Shown piece by piece: positions 8,532 to 17,689 of a stretch of 64,000 nucleotides of DNA (its first letter is position 1; every line of letters starts with the position of its first letter). The notes under the pieces are model-generated. The model made no database searches, was not told the DNA's origin, and saw only the letters and a program-made list of their open reading frames with translations. The position numbers and the translations under genes are program-made. Source of the DNA: Hyphomonas sp. (GTDB taxonomy: Bacteria > Pseudomonadota > Alphaproteobacteria > Caulobacterales > Hyphomonadaceae); NCBI RefSeq assembly GCF_022844445.1, contig NZ_JALHLS010000006.1, positions 1 to 64,000 of the forward strand, given 5' to 3'.

Positions 8532-9517
8532 CACTGCGCGCCCCCAGCTGCGACCTTGTCCTTCAGCCTTGCTTCAAGCGCAGCTTCAAGAGGCGCGTAG
8601 CGGGCAAAGATTTCCTGGTTTGCGGCGGCACGGGCGGCTCGGCTGCCTGCCATTATGGATTGGACTTCCGCAAAATCTTTGCCGAGCGCTTCCTTCAGAA
8701 GTTTGCCGCACTCGAATGACGAGCCGTCCTGACTGACCGCACAAGCCTTTAACCAAACAGGTGGAAAGTCACCGTGATACTCCCCCTGCAGAACTTCACT
8801 GCGAACAAGGACGAGCTTTTCAGCGGTCTTCCTGCGACAGGACTTTTTGATTTCCCCGCTGAAAGCTTCAAATAATGGCCAGCCGTGACCCGAACAAAAA
8901 TTCAGCATGTCTAGGGCATGTATTAGCGTTTGCCGGCCCACACCTGCAGAATCCGTATACTCGAGCGAAAGTGAGCTCAAATGCTGGGACAGGAAATCTG
9001 GCTCAGAAAAAAATGTCCCGCCAAGGTCACGACTTAAGTCGAACATTTTGACTGTTTTGGCGCTAGGGTCGTGAAACGCCGTGCCACTAAAAAAGGCAAC
9101 GTCATGTCGTTCCGCGCGAAGCTCTTCGGCGGCAGGAACGGGCACGCCGTACATCATCTTTTGTGGCAGAAAAACTGAATCGCGGACCTTCAGGTAGGCT
9201 TCACCATGCGCAAGTCCGAACCGGCAAGCGCCGAACCATTCGCGTTCGCTCCAGAATGTCTTATGAACCTGAAAGAGCTTCTCTCGCGGCGCAAAGACAA
9301 CAGCCGAGCAATCCCCCGTCCCGATGGGCACGAGTCGTTCGCCCGGGCGCAGCGGCAGGTCGATGCCGAGGAGGGTCGGCACTTTCTCCGGCGGCGGCAG
9401 TGTGAACGCCTGAGCGTGGGCGTGAAGGGAGGCGGGGACCATGGCCGCTGCCAGGACAGCAAATCTAAGAATGCCAAACAACTTGGCCAGCCGAACGCGG
9501 CGCACCTCAGACGTCAT
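8531..9517 (-). CDS. Secreted protein of unknown function
   Basis: A 328-residue protein with a signal peptide ending near HAHAQA (residues 32-37). The mature part has no motif I recognise; it contains ERLVPIGTGDCSAVVFAP, several cysteines and a charged C-terminus with a basic tail (EARLKDKVAAGGAQ). A GGAAGAG ribosome site precedes the start. Its stop overlaps the start of the next minus-strand gene, another exported protein, so the two likely act in one envelope process. Upstream transcription would start within 9518-9859. Confidence 0.65.
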   Translation of the reverse strand: MTSEVRRVRLAKLFGILRFAVLAAAMVPASLHAHAQAFTLPPPEKVPTLLGIDLPLRPGERLVPIGTGDCSAVVFAPREKLFQVHKTFWSEREWFGACRFGLAHGEAYLKVRDSVFLPQKMMYGVPVPAAEELRAERHDVAFFSGTAFHDPSAKTVKMFDLSRDLGGTFFSEPDFLSQHLSSLSLEYTDSAGVGRQTLIHALDMLNFCSGHGWPLFEAFSGEIKKSCRRKTAEKLVLVRSEVLQGEYHGDFPPVWLKACAVSQDGSSFECGKLLKEALGKDFAEVQSIMAGSRAARAAANQEIFARYAPLEAALEARLKDKVAAGGAQ

Positions 9518-9859
9518 TTTTCTCTTCCCCCGGCCGCAGGATTTCGCCTGCCAGATTGCTGAAGTCTACATAGAACTGAATGGGCGGCAAGTGAGGGGGA
9601 GCGGCACTGCATGGAGGCAAGGGTGCGCGGGACCGCCGGCAGTCAAAAGCGCGTTCCGTGCTCCCAAGCCCCCGAAAAGCTCGGGTACATTCGGTTCTTG
9701 AGCGTCGCAAATGGGCCAAACCCAGTCGATACGAGCTTCAATCTCCAATGTCTCTTTCTGGGCCCGTTTCTGCCGATCGAGCGCTTGAGCGCACGCGACA
9801 ATATCGGCCGCATCCAGCCGGTTCGACCCAACCGCTGCATAACCAAGGCGCCTCATCGC
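9518..9859. other. Gene-free stretch between argS and the secreted-protein pair
   Basis: These 342 bases hold no gene I can support. A minus-strand frame (9566-9856) opens with a sequence resembling the first strand of VOC proteins (MRRLGYAAVGSNRLDAA), but the similarity stops there and no frame continues the fold. It should contain the promoter for the secreted-protein pair on its left. Confidence 0.4.
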
Positions 9860-11629
9860 CTACATCCGCTCTGGCACCGCAATACCCAGCAGACCAAGTC
9901 CCGTCTCCAGCTGGTGACGCACAGCGTCGGCCAGGGCCAGACGGCTCGCGCGGTTGCCTGCGTCCGCTTCTGCCGCAATCGGCAGCGCCGCATAGAACGC
10001 GCTGAACGCCTGCGCGAGGCTGTAGAGATGCTCGCAAAGAATGTGCGGCATCCGCTTCTCGCGCGCGCCGAGCAGCGCCGCGCCGAAGCCGTCGAGCTGC
10101 AGCACAAGCGCGCGCTCTGTATCTTCAGTCACTGCTACTTTTCCCGGCGCATGACCCGCTTCCGCCGCCTTGCGCAGTACGGATTTCACCCGCACCGCTG
10201 CATACATCAGGTAGGGCCCGGTCTTGCCCTCGAAGCTCGTAAAGCGCTCAAGGTCGAACACATAATTCGTCGTGCGCGTGTTCATCAGGTCCGAGAAACG
10301 CAGCGCCGCTACCGCGACCTTCTTCGCCACATCGGCGCGTTCTTCCGCGCCCATATCCGCCGGCAGGTTCGCGGCGACAAGTTTCTTGTCCGCCTCTTCC
10401 AGCGCCATCGCCTGCAGGTCCGCGAGCCGCAGCACGCCGCCCTCGCGCGTCTTGAACGGCTTGCCATCCGTGCCGTTCACCGTGCCGAAGCCGATATGCT
10501 CCAGCCGGCTTTCCTCGATCAAGCCCAGCATGTCAGCCGCGCGGTAGACCTGCTCGAAGTGCAGCGCCTGACGCTGGTCCACTACGTACAGCATCCGCTC
10601 CGGCTTGGGGCTTAGGTTTTCCATCCGGTCGAGGATCGTGGCGAGATCCGTCGTGTGATAGCCTGTGCCGCCGCGGCTGTTGACCAGCATCACCGGCGGG
10701 ATTTCCTTCTTGTCGCTTTCTTTCGCCACGCGGACGATCCATGCCCCGTCGCTCTTTTCGGCAAGGCCCGCCGCCTTGAACCGCTCCACGAGACCCGGGA
10801 TCAGGTCGTCTACATCGCTCTCACCCTTCCACAGGTCGAACGAGACGTTGAGAAAGCCATAGTCCTTCTTGAGCGCCTCCACCGACACCTCGATGAAGTG
10901 GCGCAGCAGCGCGCGGTACCCTGCCCGGCCCGCCTGCATTTCTGCGACCGCCTTCTGCGAGCGCTCGTTGCGCGCCTCGTCGGCCTTGGCCTTGTTGCTG
11001 GCCTGCGGATAGAGCCGCCCTAGGTCACCGATCGTGACCGGCGCCTCCTTTGGATACGGCCCCGTGAACGCGGCATCAAAATAGACCAGCCCCGGTTGCT
11101 CGTCCTCAAGCTCGGTGACGAGGTGGCCCATCTGCAGGCCCCAGTCGCCGAGATGCACGTCCGAGATCACCGTATCGCCGGCAAAGCGCAGCATGCGCTG
11201 CAGCGTGTCGCCGATCACCGCCGAGCGCAGGTGCCCAACATGCATGGGCTTCGCCACGTTCGCGCCGCCGAAGTCGATCACGGTCACAGCCGCATCCGCC
11301 GCCTTCTCCGCCCCCGCCATCGCATCGCCGCGCACAGCGTCGGCCCGCAAGGACAGCGCCGCCTCCGAAACGCGCAAGTTGATGAACCCTGGCCCCGCGA
11401 CCTCGGCCGACAGCACCAGGGGATGCGCCTTCAGCGCCGCAGCAATCTCCACCGCAATCTCGCGCGGGTTGCGCCCGGCCGACTTGGCCGCCGCCATCGC
11501 GCCATTGCACTGGAAATCCGCAAGCTCCGGCTTGTCGCTCCGGCGCACTTCGCCGAAACGTGCCTCCAGGCCCACGGCTTCGAACGCGGCGCCCGCGGCG
11601 GCCGACAGCTCCCTAGCCAGGCTCGCCAT
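9860..11629 (-). CDS. argS: Arginyl-tRNA synthetase
   Basis: This class I aminoacyl-tRNA synthetase charges tRNA-Arg in the cytoplasm. The 589-residue length fits the family. The N-terminal arginyl-specific domain (residues 1-95) is followed by the catalytic domain with the HIGH-type motif as HVGH at 130-133 (AKPMHVGHLRSAVIGD). Later come the family blocks MLYVVDQRQALHF and GTVNGTDGKPFKTREGG, the EGKTGPYLMYAAVR block, and a C-terminal anticodon-binding DALR-type domain ending LLGIAVPERM. Three bases separate it from the upstream lipoprotein gene, so the pair is one transcript. Confidence 0.97.
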   Translation of the reverse strand: MASLARELSAAAGAAFEAVGLEARFGEVRRSDKPELADFQCNGAMAAAKSAGRNPREIAVEIAAALKAHPLVLSAEVAGPGFINLRVSEAALSLRADAVRGDAMAGAEKAADAAVTVIDFGGANVAKPMHVGHLRSAVIGDTLQRMLRFAGDTVISDVHLGDWGLQMGHLVTELEDEQPGLVYFDAAFTGPYPKEAPVTIGDLGRLYPQASNKAKADEARNERSQKAVAEMQAGRAGYRALLRHFIEVSVEALKKDYGFLNVSFDLWKGESDVDDLIPGLVERFKAAGLAEKSDGAWIVRVAKESDKKEIPPVMLVNSRGGTGYHTTDLATILDRMENLSPKPERMLYVVDQRQALHFEQVYRAADMLGLIEESRLEHIGFGTVNGTDGKPFKTREGGVLRLADLQAMALEEADKKLVAANLPADMGAEERADVAKKVAVAALRFSDLMNTRTTNYVFDLERFTSFEGKTGPYLMYAAVRVKSVLRKAAEAGHAPGKVAVTEDTERALVLQLDGFGAALLGAREKRMPHILCEHLYSLAQAFSAFYAALPIAAEADAGNRASRLALADAVRHQLETGLGLLGIAVPERM

Positions 11630-11632
11630 GGA

Positions 11633-12190
11633 TTATTTCGCCGCGTCGAGGCGGAAGCGGCTGCCGGATCGGTTGAATTCGATCTGCTCGGGCGTCAGTT
11701 CAAAGCCCACGATCACCTCGAAGTTCACGCCCGAGATCGACTCGTCGGCGCGCGGGATGACAATCTTGTTCACCAGCTCCGACGTGCCTGTCACCAGGCC
11801 CCTCTCGAACTCGGCGCGCGTATTGAAGTATTCCTTCGCCAGCACCTTCCCGTTGCGGCGGGTCACCGCCACGAAATACCGGTAGTCATGCGCATTCGCC
11901 GTCGCCGCTGGGCCCTTGCCGAAGGCAAACTCCACCTCGATCTCGGCCTCCAGCGGGGTCTCCTTGAAATACCGGCAATACAGCCGGACATTCGTGATCT
12001 CGCCGGTATAAGCGATGTCGGAGTAAAGCTGCCCGCCGCCATCCTGGAACTTCACATACCGGGCCGCGTCGTGAATCGACCCCGCCACCGGGCACGGGCC
12101 CGCGTTCGGCGTGTCATCCAGCTGCTGCGCGAGGCGCGTACTGCAGCCCGCAAGGACCAGAGCGAGGAAAAGAGGAGCAAATTTCAGCAT
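11633..12190 (-). CDS. Lipoprotein of unknown function
   Basis: A 185-residue protein with a classic lipoprotein signal (FAPLFLALVLAGC; lipobox LAGC, cysteine at about 15). The mature part is beta-rich (YVKFQDGGGQLYSDIAYTG, TNVRLYCRYF, EIEVEFAFGKGP) and has no motif I recognise. It is the first gene of a two-gene unit with argS, three bases away, an arrangement without an obvious functional link. It faces away from ispH, so 12191-12306 holds promoters for both directions. Confidence 0.75.
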   Translation of the reverse strand: MLKFAPLFLALVLAGCSTRLAQQLDDTPNAGPCPVAGSIHDAARYVKFQDGGGQLYSDIAYTGEITNVRLYCRYFKETPLEAEIEVEFAFGKGPAATANAHDYRYFVAVTRRNGKVLAKEYFNTRAEFERGLVTGTSELVNKIVIPRADESISGVNFEVIVGFELTPEQIEFNRSGSRFRLDAAK

Positions 12191-12306
12191 GCGTCGGCGT
12201 TTCCGTCTTGGCCAAGTGTAAAGGCCGGTCCATGTAATAGCCCGCTCGTGTTAAATGCCTTGGCGCCCGCACGCAACTTACCTGGCGCAGGAGATTTCAG
12301 CCCCCC

Positions 12307-13266
12307 ATGACGCCCGCCCAGCCCCCCGGACGCCCCCTCACCCTCCGCCTGGCCGCCCCCCGGGGCTTCTGCGCCGGGGTCGACCGGGCCATCCAGATCG
12401 TGGAGGAATCCCTCGCCAAGTGGGGCGCCCCCGTCTACGTGCGCCACGAGATCGTCCACAACCGCCATGTGGTGGAGCGCCTGGAGGCCCTCGGCGCCGT
12501 CTTCGTCGAGGAGCTGGACGAGTGCCCGGACGACCGCCCGGTCATCTTCTCGGCCCACGGCGTGCCCAAATCGGTGCCCGCTGAGGCGAGCCGCCGCAAC
12601 ATGATCTACCTGGACGCCACCTGCCCCCTCGTCTCCAAGGTCCACATCGAGGCCGAGCGCCACTACCAGAACCAGCGCGAGATCGTCCTCATCGGCCATG
12701 CCGGCCACCCCGAAGTGATCGGCACGATGGGCCAGCTCCCCGAAGGCACCGTCACGCTCATCGAAACCGTGGAAGACGTGGCCTCCTACGCCCCGAAAAA
12801 CCCGGCCAACCTCGCCTTCCTCACGCAGACGACTCTCAGCGTGGACGACACTGCCGAAATCGTCGCCGCCCTGCAGGCGCGCTTTCCAGGAATTTCCACG
12901 CCGCACAAGGAAGACATCTGCTACGCCACCACCAACCGCCAGGAAGCCGTCAAGGTCCTCGCCCCCGGCGCGGGCCTCGTTCTGGTGATCGGTGCACGGA
13001 CGAGTTCAAACTCCGTCCGCCTCGTCGAGGTCGCCCTGCGCGCCGGCGCTGCGAGCGCGCAGCTCATCGCCTCCGCCGACGACATCGACTGGTCCTGGTT
13101 CGACGGCGTCTCGACCCTGGGGCTCACCGCTGGCGCAAGCGCCCCCGAAGACCTGGTCCAGGGCGTCATCGACGCCTGCCGCGCCCGCTTCGACGTGAAG
13201 ATGGAAACCGTGAAGACGGCCGACGAAACCGTGACGTTCAAACTGCCACGGGTGTTGGTGGGGTGA
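12307..13266 (+). CDS. ispH: 4-Hydroxy-3-methylbut-2-enyl diphosphate reductase
   Basis: IspH (LytB) carries out the last step of the MEP isoprenoid pathway, reducing HMBPP to IPP and DMAPP with a [4Fe-4S] cluster. The three cluster cysteines are visible at C22 ([11 protein letters not shown]), C106 ([11 protein letters not shown]) and C205 ([10 protein letters not shown]). The substrate-binding blocks [11 protein letters not shown] and TQTTLSVDD are intact. Length (319) is normal. It is transcribed alone; the Pro-rich N-terminus means the true start could be a few codons later. Confidence 0.97.
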   Translation: MTPAQPPGRPLTLRLAAPRGFCAGVDRAIQIVEESLAKWGAPVYVRHEIVHNRHVVERLEALGAVFVEELDECPDDRPVIFSAHGVPKSVPAEASRRNMIYLDATCPLVSKVHIEAERHYQNQREIVLIGHAGHPEVIGTMGQLPEGTVTLIETVEDVASYAPKNPANLAFLTQTTLSVDDTAEIVAALQARFPGISTPHKEDICYATTNRQEAVKVLAPGAGLVLVIGARTSSNSVRLVEVALRAGAASAQLIASADDIDWSWFDGVSTLGLTAGASAPEDLVQGVIDACRARFDVKMETVKTADETVTFKLPRVLVG

Positions 13267-13401
13267 ACCCGTCGTAAGCGCCAAGTATAGTTGGCCAACG
13301 AAGCACCGAAACTCAGGCTGCACATTCAAAGACCGATAAGCGCGTGCGCGGCGTCCGCCCGGCGCTCTGGTCCGGCCTCGAGCCAGACCCCGGCTAGGGC
13401 C

Positions 13402-13887
13402 TCACCAGATCCCGCTCGTCACCCCCGCCATCATCCCGGCGCCCAGTTCGCGGCATTTTGCCAGCGTCGGCAGCGCCAAACTCTTGCGCGCCAGAATTGT
13501 CTCCGTGGTCTGAGCATCCGTATTCACGATCATCGGCGGCTGCACTTCCCGGAGGCGCCAGCCCGTCGCAATCCGCGCCAGCTGCCGCGCCGCATTCGCC
13601 CCGTCCGATCCCGCCGCAATCATCTGCGCATAGGGCCGTCCTTCGGCCCGCCCCAGAACAGGATAATAGCACCGGTCAAAAAACTCCTTCATCTCCCCGC
13701 TGAGGCTCGCAAGGTTCTCGGGCGCCGCAAACAGGTACCCGCTTGCCGCCAGCACATCCTCGGCTTGCGCCTCGCCCGCCCGAAGCAGCCGCGCCTCGCC
13801 TTCCCCGCGCGCGCCCTCATACGCCGCCCGCGCCATCGCCTCCGCCGCCCCGGTCCGCGAATGCCAGATGATCAGAAGCTGTTTCAT
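13402..13887 (-). CDS. Flavodoxin-fold protein (NADPH-dependent FMN reductase type)
   Basis: A 161-residue protein beginning MKQLLIIWHSRTGAAEAMA, the first strand and FMN-phosphate loop of the flavodoxin fold. It continues with YLFAAPENLASLSGEMKEFFDRCYYP, the FMN-binding loop typical of small NAD(P)H-dependent flavin or quinone reductases. The start at 13887 is supported by AGGA eight bases upstream; an in-frame ATG six codons earlier lacks a site. Substrate is unknown. It is convergent with ispH. Confidence 0.8.
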   Translation of the reverse strand: MKQLLIIWHSRTGAAEAMARAAYEGARGEGEARLLRAGEAQAEDVLAASGYLFAAPENLASLSGEMKEFFDRCYYPVLGRAEGRPYAQMIAAGSDGANAARQLARIATGWRLREVQPPMIVNTDAQTTETILARKSLALPTLAKCRELGAGMMAGVTSGIW

Positions 13888-13955
13888 TGCAAGCATCCTA
13901 AACACGTGCTCCGCGCCGTGCTATGCTTCCCCCGGCGGTGGGGAGGCCGCATGAC

Positions 13956-14333
13956 ATGCTGACGAACGCCAAAGCCATCACCTTCGTTCTCACACCGGAC
14001 CATAAGCGCGCGAGCGCATGGTACCAAGACGTGCTCGGCCTAACCCACCTCTCCACCGACGATTTCGCCGCCGTGTTCGATCTCGCCGGCACCACGCTGC
14101 GCCTTACGACCGTGCCGGGCCACACCGCGGGCGCCCACACCGTGCTCGGCTGGGCCGTGCCGGACATCCGCGCCGCCATCGCCGCCCTGAAGGCGAAGGG
14201 CGTCGAATTCCTCGTCTATCCCGGCTTCGGCCAGGACGGCGATGGCGTCTGGTCTGCGCCCGGCGGGATGGTGAAAGTCTGCTGGTTCAACGATCCGGAT
14301 GGCAACAATCTGAGCCTCACCCAGATGCCGTGA
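13956..14333 (+). CDS. VOC (glyoxalase/bleomycin-resistance) family protein
   Basis: A 125-residue single-unit VOC protein with the repeated beta-alpha-beta-beta-beta fold: KAITFVLTPDHKRASAWYQD, LGLTHLSTDDFAAVFDLAG, then VPDIRAAIAALKAKGVEF and WFNDPDGNNLSLTQ. The terminal DPDGN-L motif is typical of the superfamily, which holds metal-dependent dioxygenases, isomerases and binding proteins; no substrate can be named. The start at 13956 follows GGGGAGG. It stands alone, tail to tail with the flavin oxidoreductase gene. Confidence 0.85.
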   Translation: MLTNAKAITFVLTPDHKRASAWYQDVLGLTHLSTDDFAAVFDLAGTTLRLTTVPGHTAGAHTVLGWAVPDIRAAIAALKAKGVEFLVYPGFGQDGDGVWSAPGGMVKVCWFNDPDGNNLSLTQMP

Positions 14334-14343
14334 GCCCGCTTCT

Positions 14344-15597
14344 TCAGGCGCCGCTCGCCCGCCAGGCCTTGTACCGCTTTGTCAGTTTCTGCGTTTTCAT
14401 CTGGTCACGGATCACGGTGAGAAGCGGCGAGGCTTTCCAGGCGGCGGGCTTACCGCTAGCCGCAAGGTTCAGTTGCCGCTTGGCCAGCGCCATAGTCGCC
14501 ATGCCCGCCATCGTGCGGTTTTTCCACGTTACTTCCGGCAGGTTCACCTCGGTCATCCTGCCGGCCCGCCACTGGTTCGGCAAGTCCGGCACATAGGCCA
14601 TCGCCCGGCCGATCCCCAGCACTTCCACGCCGAAACCCTTGGCATCCTTGGTCAGCGCCGCTTCGGCCGTCGCCAGGCGGTATATCCCGCCCGTCACCAT
14701 GATCGGCACGCTCGTCACTTCGGCAATCTGGCGCGCGAAATCGATAAAGTAGGCTTCGCGTTTGGAAGTCGACGTATCATCCGTCTGCCCCTGCATCGCC
14801 GGGCTTTCATAGTTTCCGCCGGACAGTTCAAGAAGGTCCAGGCCTAGCGTGTTCAATTGCCCCGCCACCCATTTTGCATCTTCGAAGTCAAACCCGCCCT
14901 TCTGGAAATCCGCCGAGTTGAGCTTCACCGAAACACAAAAGCCGCGGCTGACTTTGGCGCGCACAGCCTTCACCGCCTCCAGCAGGAAACGCGCGCGGTT
15001 CTCACGGCTGCCGCCCCACTGGTCGGTGCGTTTGTTGACGAGCGGCGAGAGGAACTGGCTGATCAGATAGCCGTGCGCGGCATGCACCTGCACGCCGGTG
15101 AAGCCTGCCTCTTCTGCGAGGGCGGCGGTGGTTGCGAACCGGGCAATTATCTCGCGGATCTCGCTCTCTTCGAGCGCGCGTGGCTGCGCCAGCAGTTTGG
15201 AGTGCTGCCCCAGGTCCACCGGCACAGGAGAAGGCGCGACCGCCTGCTCCCCCATTGCGGCGAACATTTGCCGGCCGGGGTGATTGATCTGCATGAAGAG
15301 GTGGCCGCCCGCTGGCTTGCCAGCCTTCGCCCATTCGCGGAACGGAGCGAGGTCGCTGCCCGCCTGAAGCACGACGCCGCCAGGGCCGGTCATTGCGGCG
15401 GGGCTGACCATCACGTTGCCGGTCAGCACGAGGCCGACGCCGCCTTTTGCCCAGGCCTGATAGAGGCTGAACAGGTCCTTGCCCGGCACCTGACCGGGCG
15501 CGGAGAGGTTCTCCTCGAGAGCCGCCTTGCAGAGGCGGTTCGGCAGTACGGCCCCGTTGGGCAGGGTCAGAGGCGCAAAAAGCGGCGAAGAAGACAT
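14344..15597 (-). CDS. NADH:flavin oxidoreductase (old yellow enzyme family)
   Basis: A 417-residue FMN-dependent TIM-barrel oxidoreductase. Recognisable blocks are PNRLCKAALEENLS near the N-terminus, FMQINHPGRQ, GFTGVQVHAAHGYLISQFLSP (substrate-binding and catalytic region), KRTDQWGGSRENRARFLLE, VSVKLNSADF and PIMVTGGIYR. Family members reduce activated alkenes with NAD(P)H. The start at 15597 (MSSSPLFAPLTLPNG) fits the family; an open extension to 15795 covers the promoter and MerR gene and is not real. It is divergent from a MerR regulator, with a MerR-type promoter between them aimed at this gene, so induction by the MerR ligand is likely. Confidence 0.93.
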   Translation of the reverse strand: MSSSPLFAPLTLPNGAVLPNRLCKAALEENLSAPGQVPGKDLFSLYQAWAKGGVGLVLTGNVMVSPAAMTGPGGVVLQAGSDLAPFREWAKAGKPAGGHLFMQINHPGRQMFAAMGEQAVAPSPVPVDLGQHSKLLAQPRALEESEIREIIARFATTAALAEEAGFTGVQVHAAHGYLISQFLSPLVNKRTDQWGGSRENRARFLLEAVKAVRAKVSRGFCVSVKLNSADFQKGGFDFEDAKWVAGQLNTLGLDLLELSGGNYESPAMQGQTDDTSTSKREAYFIDFARQIAEVTSVPIMVTGGIYRLATAEAALTKDAKGFGVEVLGIGRAMAYVPDLPNQWRAGRMTEVNLPEVTWKNRTMAGMATMALAKRQLNLAASGKPAAWKASPLLTVIRDQMKTQKLTKRYKAWRASGA

Positions 15598-15632
15598 GGA
15601 ATCAGACCTCGGTTGAATGGCGGACGCAGCTG

Positions 15633-15663
15633 GCCTAAACCTTAAACCATGGTTGAAGGTCAA
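15633..15663 (-). promoter_or_regulatory. MerR-type promoter with 19-bp spacer and 22-bp palindrome
   Basis: Read on the minus strand there is TTGACC (15658-15663), a 19-base spacer, and TTAGGC (15633-15638). The spacer contains nearly all of the palindrome at 15639-15660 (ACCTT...AAGGT, central CATG, one mismatched pair). An overlong 19-bp spacer filled by a dyad is the hallmark of promoters untwisted by MerR-family activators. The promoter points to the old-yellow-enzyme gene. Confidence 0.8.
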
Positions 15664-15668
15664 GGCAG

Positions 15669-16058
15669 ATGAAAATCGGCGAGCTCTCTGAACGCACCGG
15701 CCTGCCCGCTTCGCGCATCCGGTATTATGAAACCAACGGTTTGATCCCAGCGGCCGACCGCGCACCCAACGGCTACCGGGACTATGACGTTGCAACGATC
15801 GAGCGCCTCCGGATGATTGATCTTGCCAAGTCGCTCGGTTTTTCGCTTGAGGAAATCTCGGCGCTCATGGCCTCCAGCCCCGGCACGCGGCCAAGCTGCG
15901 AGACCGTCTCGGCGGCGCTGGAGCAAAAGCTCGGCGCCATCAACGCGCATATGAAAGCGCTACGGGACACGCGCCGGCGCGTCGAATCCGCCATCCGTTA
16001 CTTCAAGGAGAATCCCGGACCGGACAATCATGCCGATGTCAGCCGGATCCGGTTCTAG
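15669..16058 (+). CDS. MerR-family transcriptional regulator
   Basis: A 129-residue regulator: winged helix-turn-helix at the N-terminus (KIGELSERTGLPASRIRYYE, then NGYRDYD), a linker helix (RLRMIDLAKSLGFSLEEISAL) and a C-terminal coiled-coil dimer helix. Cysteine is scarce (one, in PSCETV), so the CueR or SoxR metal and Fe-S ligand sets are absent and an organic ligand is more likely. The gene starts 8 bp from the palindrome and diverges from the old-yellow-enzyme gene, its probable target. It probably also represses itself. Confidence 0.92.
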   Translation: MKIGELSERTGLPASRIRYYETNGLIPAADRAPNGYRDYDVATIERLRMIDLAKSLGFSLEEISALMASSPGTRPSCETVSAALEQKLGAINAHMKALRDTRRRVESAIRYFKENPGPDNHADVSRIRF

Positions 16059-16112
16059 GGCGCGCTGCTCCGTCCCATGGAAACCCCGCCCGCCCTTTGT
16101 CATAAGCCGCCC

Positions 16113-17045
16113 ATGAGCTTTCGCGTCGCCGCCTTCTACAAGTTCTTCCGATTCCCGGACTATACCGAGCGCCGCGCGGCGCTTGCGCAGCGCTTCTGCA
16201 ATCTCGGCATCAAAGGCTCGGTGCTGATTGCGGAGGAAGGCGTCAACGGTACAATCGCCGGCAGCGCGGAGAGCGTGGAGGCGGCGCTCGCCACCTTGCG
16301 CGCCCTGCCCGGTGCAGAAACGCTGGAGGCAAAGTTTTCCGAAGCGGACGCGATGCCTTTCCCGCGCCTCAAGGTACGGCTGAAGCGCGAGATTGTGACC
16401 ATGGGCGTGCCGGGCACCGATCCCAATGCGCTGGTCGGCACTTATGTGAAACCGGAAGACTGGAATGCGCTGATCTCCAATCCGGATGTGGTTCTGATCG
16501 ACACGCGCAACGAATATGAAGTGTCGATCGGTACCTTCGAAGGCGCGATTGATCCGAAGACGGAGAGTTTCCGGGAATTCCCGGCATGGTTTCGGGACTT
16601 CCGCACGCGCCTCGAAACCGAGGGGCGCACGCCGAAGATCGCCATGTTCTGCACCGGCGGCATCCGATGCGAGAAGGCGACCAGCTTCGTTAAGGCCGAA
16701 GGCATAGAGGATGTCTTCCATCTGCAGGGCGGCATCCTGAAATACCTCGAAACAGTGCCGGAGCCGGAGACGAAGTGGCACGGCGAATGCTATGTGTTTG
16801 ACGAGCGCGTGTCTGTTCGCCATGACCTGACGCAAGGCGAACATGTTTTGTGTCATGCCTGCGGGCGGCCTGTATCAGCTGAGAGCCGTCAGTCAGCTGA
16901 CTATGTGGAAGGCATCTCCTGCCCGGCCTGTATCGGTGAGATGACGGACGCCCAGCGTGCGCGCTTTGCCGAGCGCCAGCGCCAGATCGAACTGGCCCGC
17001 ACCCGAGGCGAGCGCCATATGGCGCCAAAGGCAGAAGACGCGTGA
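16113..17045 (+). CDS. trhO: tRNA uridine-34 5-hydroxylase TrhO
   Basis: TrhO (YceA) makes 5-hydroxyuridine at the wobble position of tRNAs, using molecular oxygen. The 310-residue protein has the N-terminal domain ([30 protein letters not shown]), a rhodanese domain from about residue 120 with ID-TRNEYE and the active-site cysteine C180 in [12 protein letters not shown], and a C-terminal Cys cluster (CHACGRPV ... CPACIGE) that may bind a metal. The start at 16113 matches the family. It overlaps the following GST gene by 4 bp. Confidence 0.93.
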   Translation: MSFRVAAFYKFFRFPDYTERRAALAQRFCNLGIKGSVLIAEEGVNGTIAGSAESVEAALATLRALPGAETLEAKFSEADAMPFPRLKVRLKREIVTMGVPGTDPNALVGTYVKPEDWNALISNPDVVLIDTRNEYEVSIGTFEGAIDPKTESFREFPAWFRDFRTRLETEGRTPKIAMFCTGGIRCEKATSFVKAEGIEDVFHLQGGILKYLETVPEPETKWHGECYVFDERVSVRHDLTQGEHVLCHACGRPVSAESRQSADYVEGISCPACIGEMTDAQRARFAERQRQIELARTRGERHMAPKAEDA

Positions 17046-17689
17046 GCGCGCCTGCGCCCATCCTCTATTCCTTTCGCCGGTGTCCCTATGCCATGCGCGC
17101 CCGGCTCGCTCTCGCCGCAAGCGGCCTGCCCGTCCGCGTGCGCGAAGTTGTGCTGCGCGACAAGCCGCCGGAAATGCTCGCCGCAAGCCCAAAGGCAACC
17201 GTTCCCGTCCTTGTGCTGACGGATGGACGCGTGATCGACGAGAGCCTTGACGTGATGCACTGGGCCCTCGCGCAGAATGATCCGGAGGGCTGGCTGCGCG
17301 CCGACGCGGCAGAGACCGCACGCCTCATCCGGCAGAATGACGGCCCGTTCAAACGCGCCCTCGACCGCTACAAATATCCGGAACGCCACGCAGAGCCGAA
17401 AGGCAACGCGCGCGATGCCGGATTGGAAATTCTTGCCGGCCTTTCGGCGCACCTTGAAGACAATGGCGGACAACTCTTCGGCGCCCTTCCGACGCTGGCC
17501 GACTTTGCCATCTTCCCCTTCGTGCGCCAGTTTGCAGCGACGGATACGGACTTCTGGACGGCCAAAGCGCCCGCCGTCTTGCGGCGCTGGCTGACGGAAC
17601 ACAACGAAAGCCCACGCTTTGCTGCCATCATGGCCAAGCTGCCGCGCTGGCAGGCGGGCGATACCGAGCTCTTTCTCACTCCGGTGTGA
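17042..17689 (+). CDS. Glutathione S-transferase family protein
   Basis: A 215-residue protein beginning with the thioredoxin-like domain: [20 protein letters not shown] (the CPY motif where GSTs and glutaredoxins place the reactive residue), [15 protein letters not shown] (the glutathione-binding P and ES loop), then an all-helical C-terminal domain with [17 protein letters not shown]. The GTG start overlaps the trhO stop, so it is translationally coupled to trhO. Substrate is unknown. Its last 14 bases overlap the convergent amidase gene. Confidence 0.87.
   Translation: MSAPAPILYSFRRCPYAMRARLALAASGLPVRVREVVLRDKPPEMLAASPKATVPVLVLTDGRVIDESLDVMHWALAQNDPEGWLRADAAETARLIRQNDGPFKRALDRYKYPERHAEPKGNARDAGLEILAGLSAHLEDNGGQLFGALPTLADFAIFPFVRQFAATDTDFWTAKAPAVLRRWLTEHNESPRFAAIMAKLPRWQAGDTELFLTPV

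Noticed and set aside
9566-9856. Possible decayed VOC gene between argS and the secreted-protein pair
   Set aside because: Only about 17 residues at the start resemble a VOC protein; no frame continues the fold, so the match could be chance.
9611-12310. Two long plus-strand open frames (334 and 404 codons) antisense to argS and its lipoprotein neighbour
   Set aside because: Composition is dominated by Arg, His and Ala, typical of antisense frames in GC-rich DNA; the minus-strand genes have clear families.
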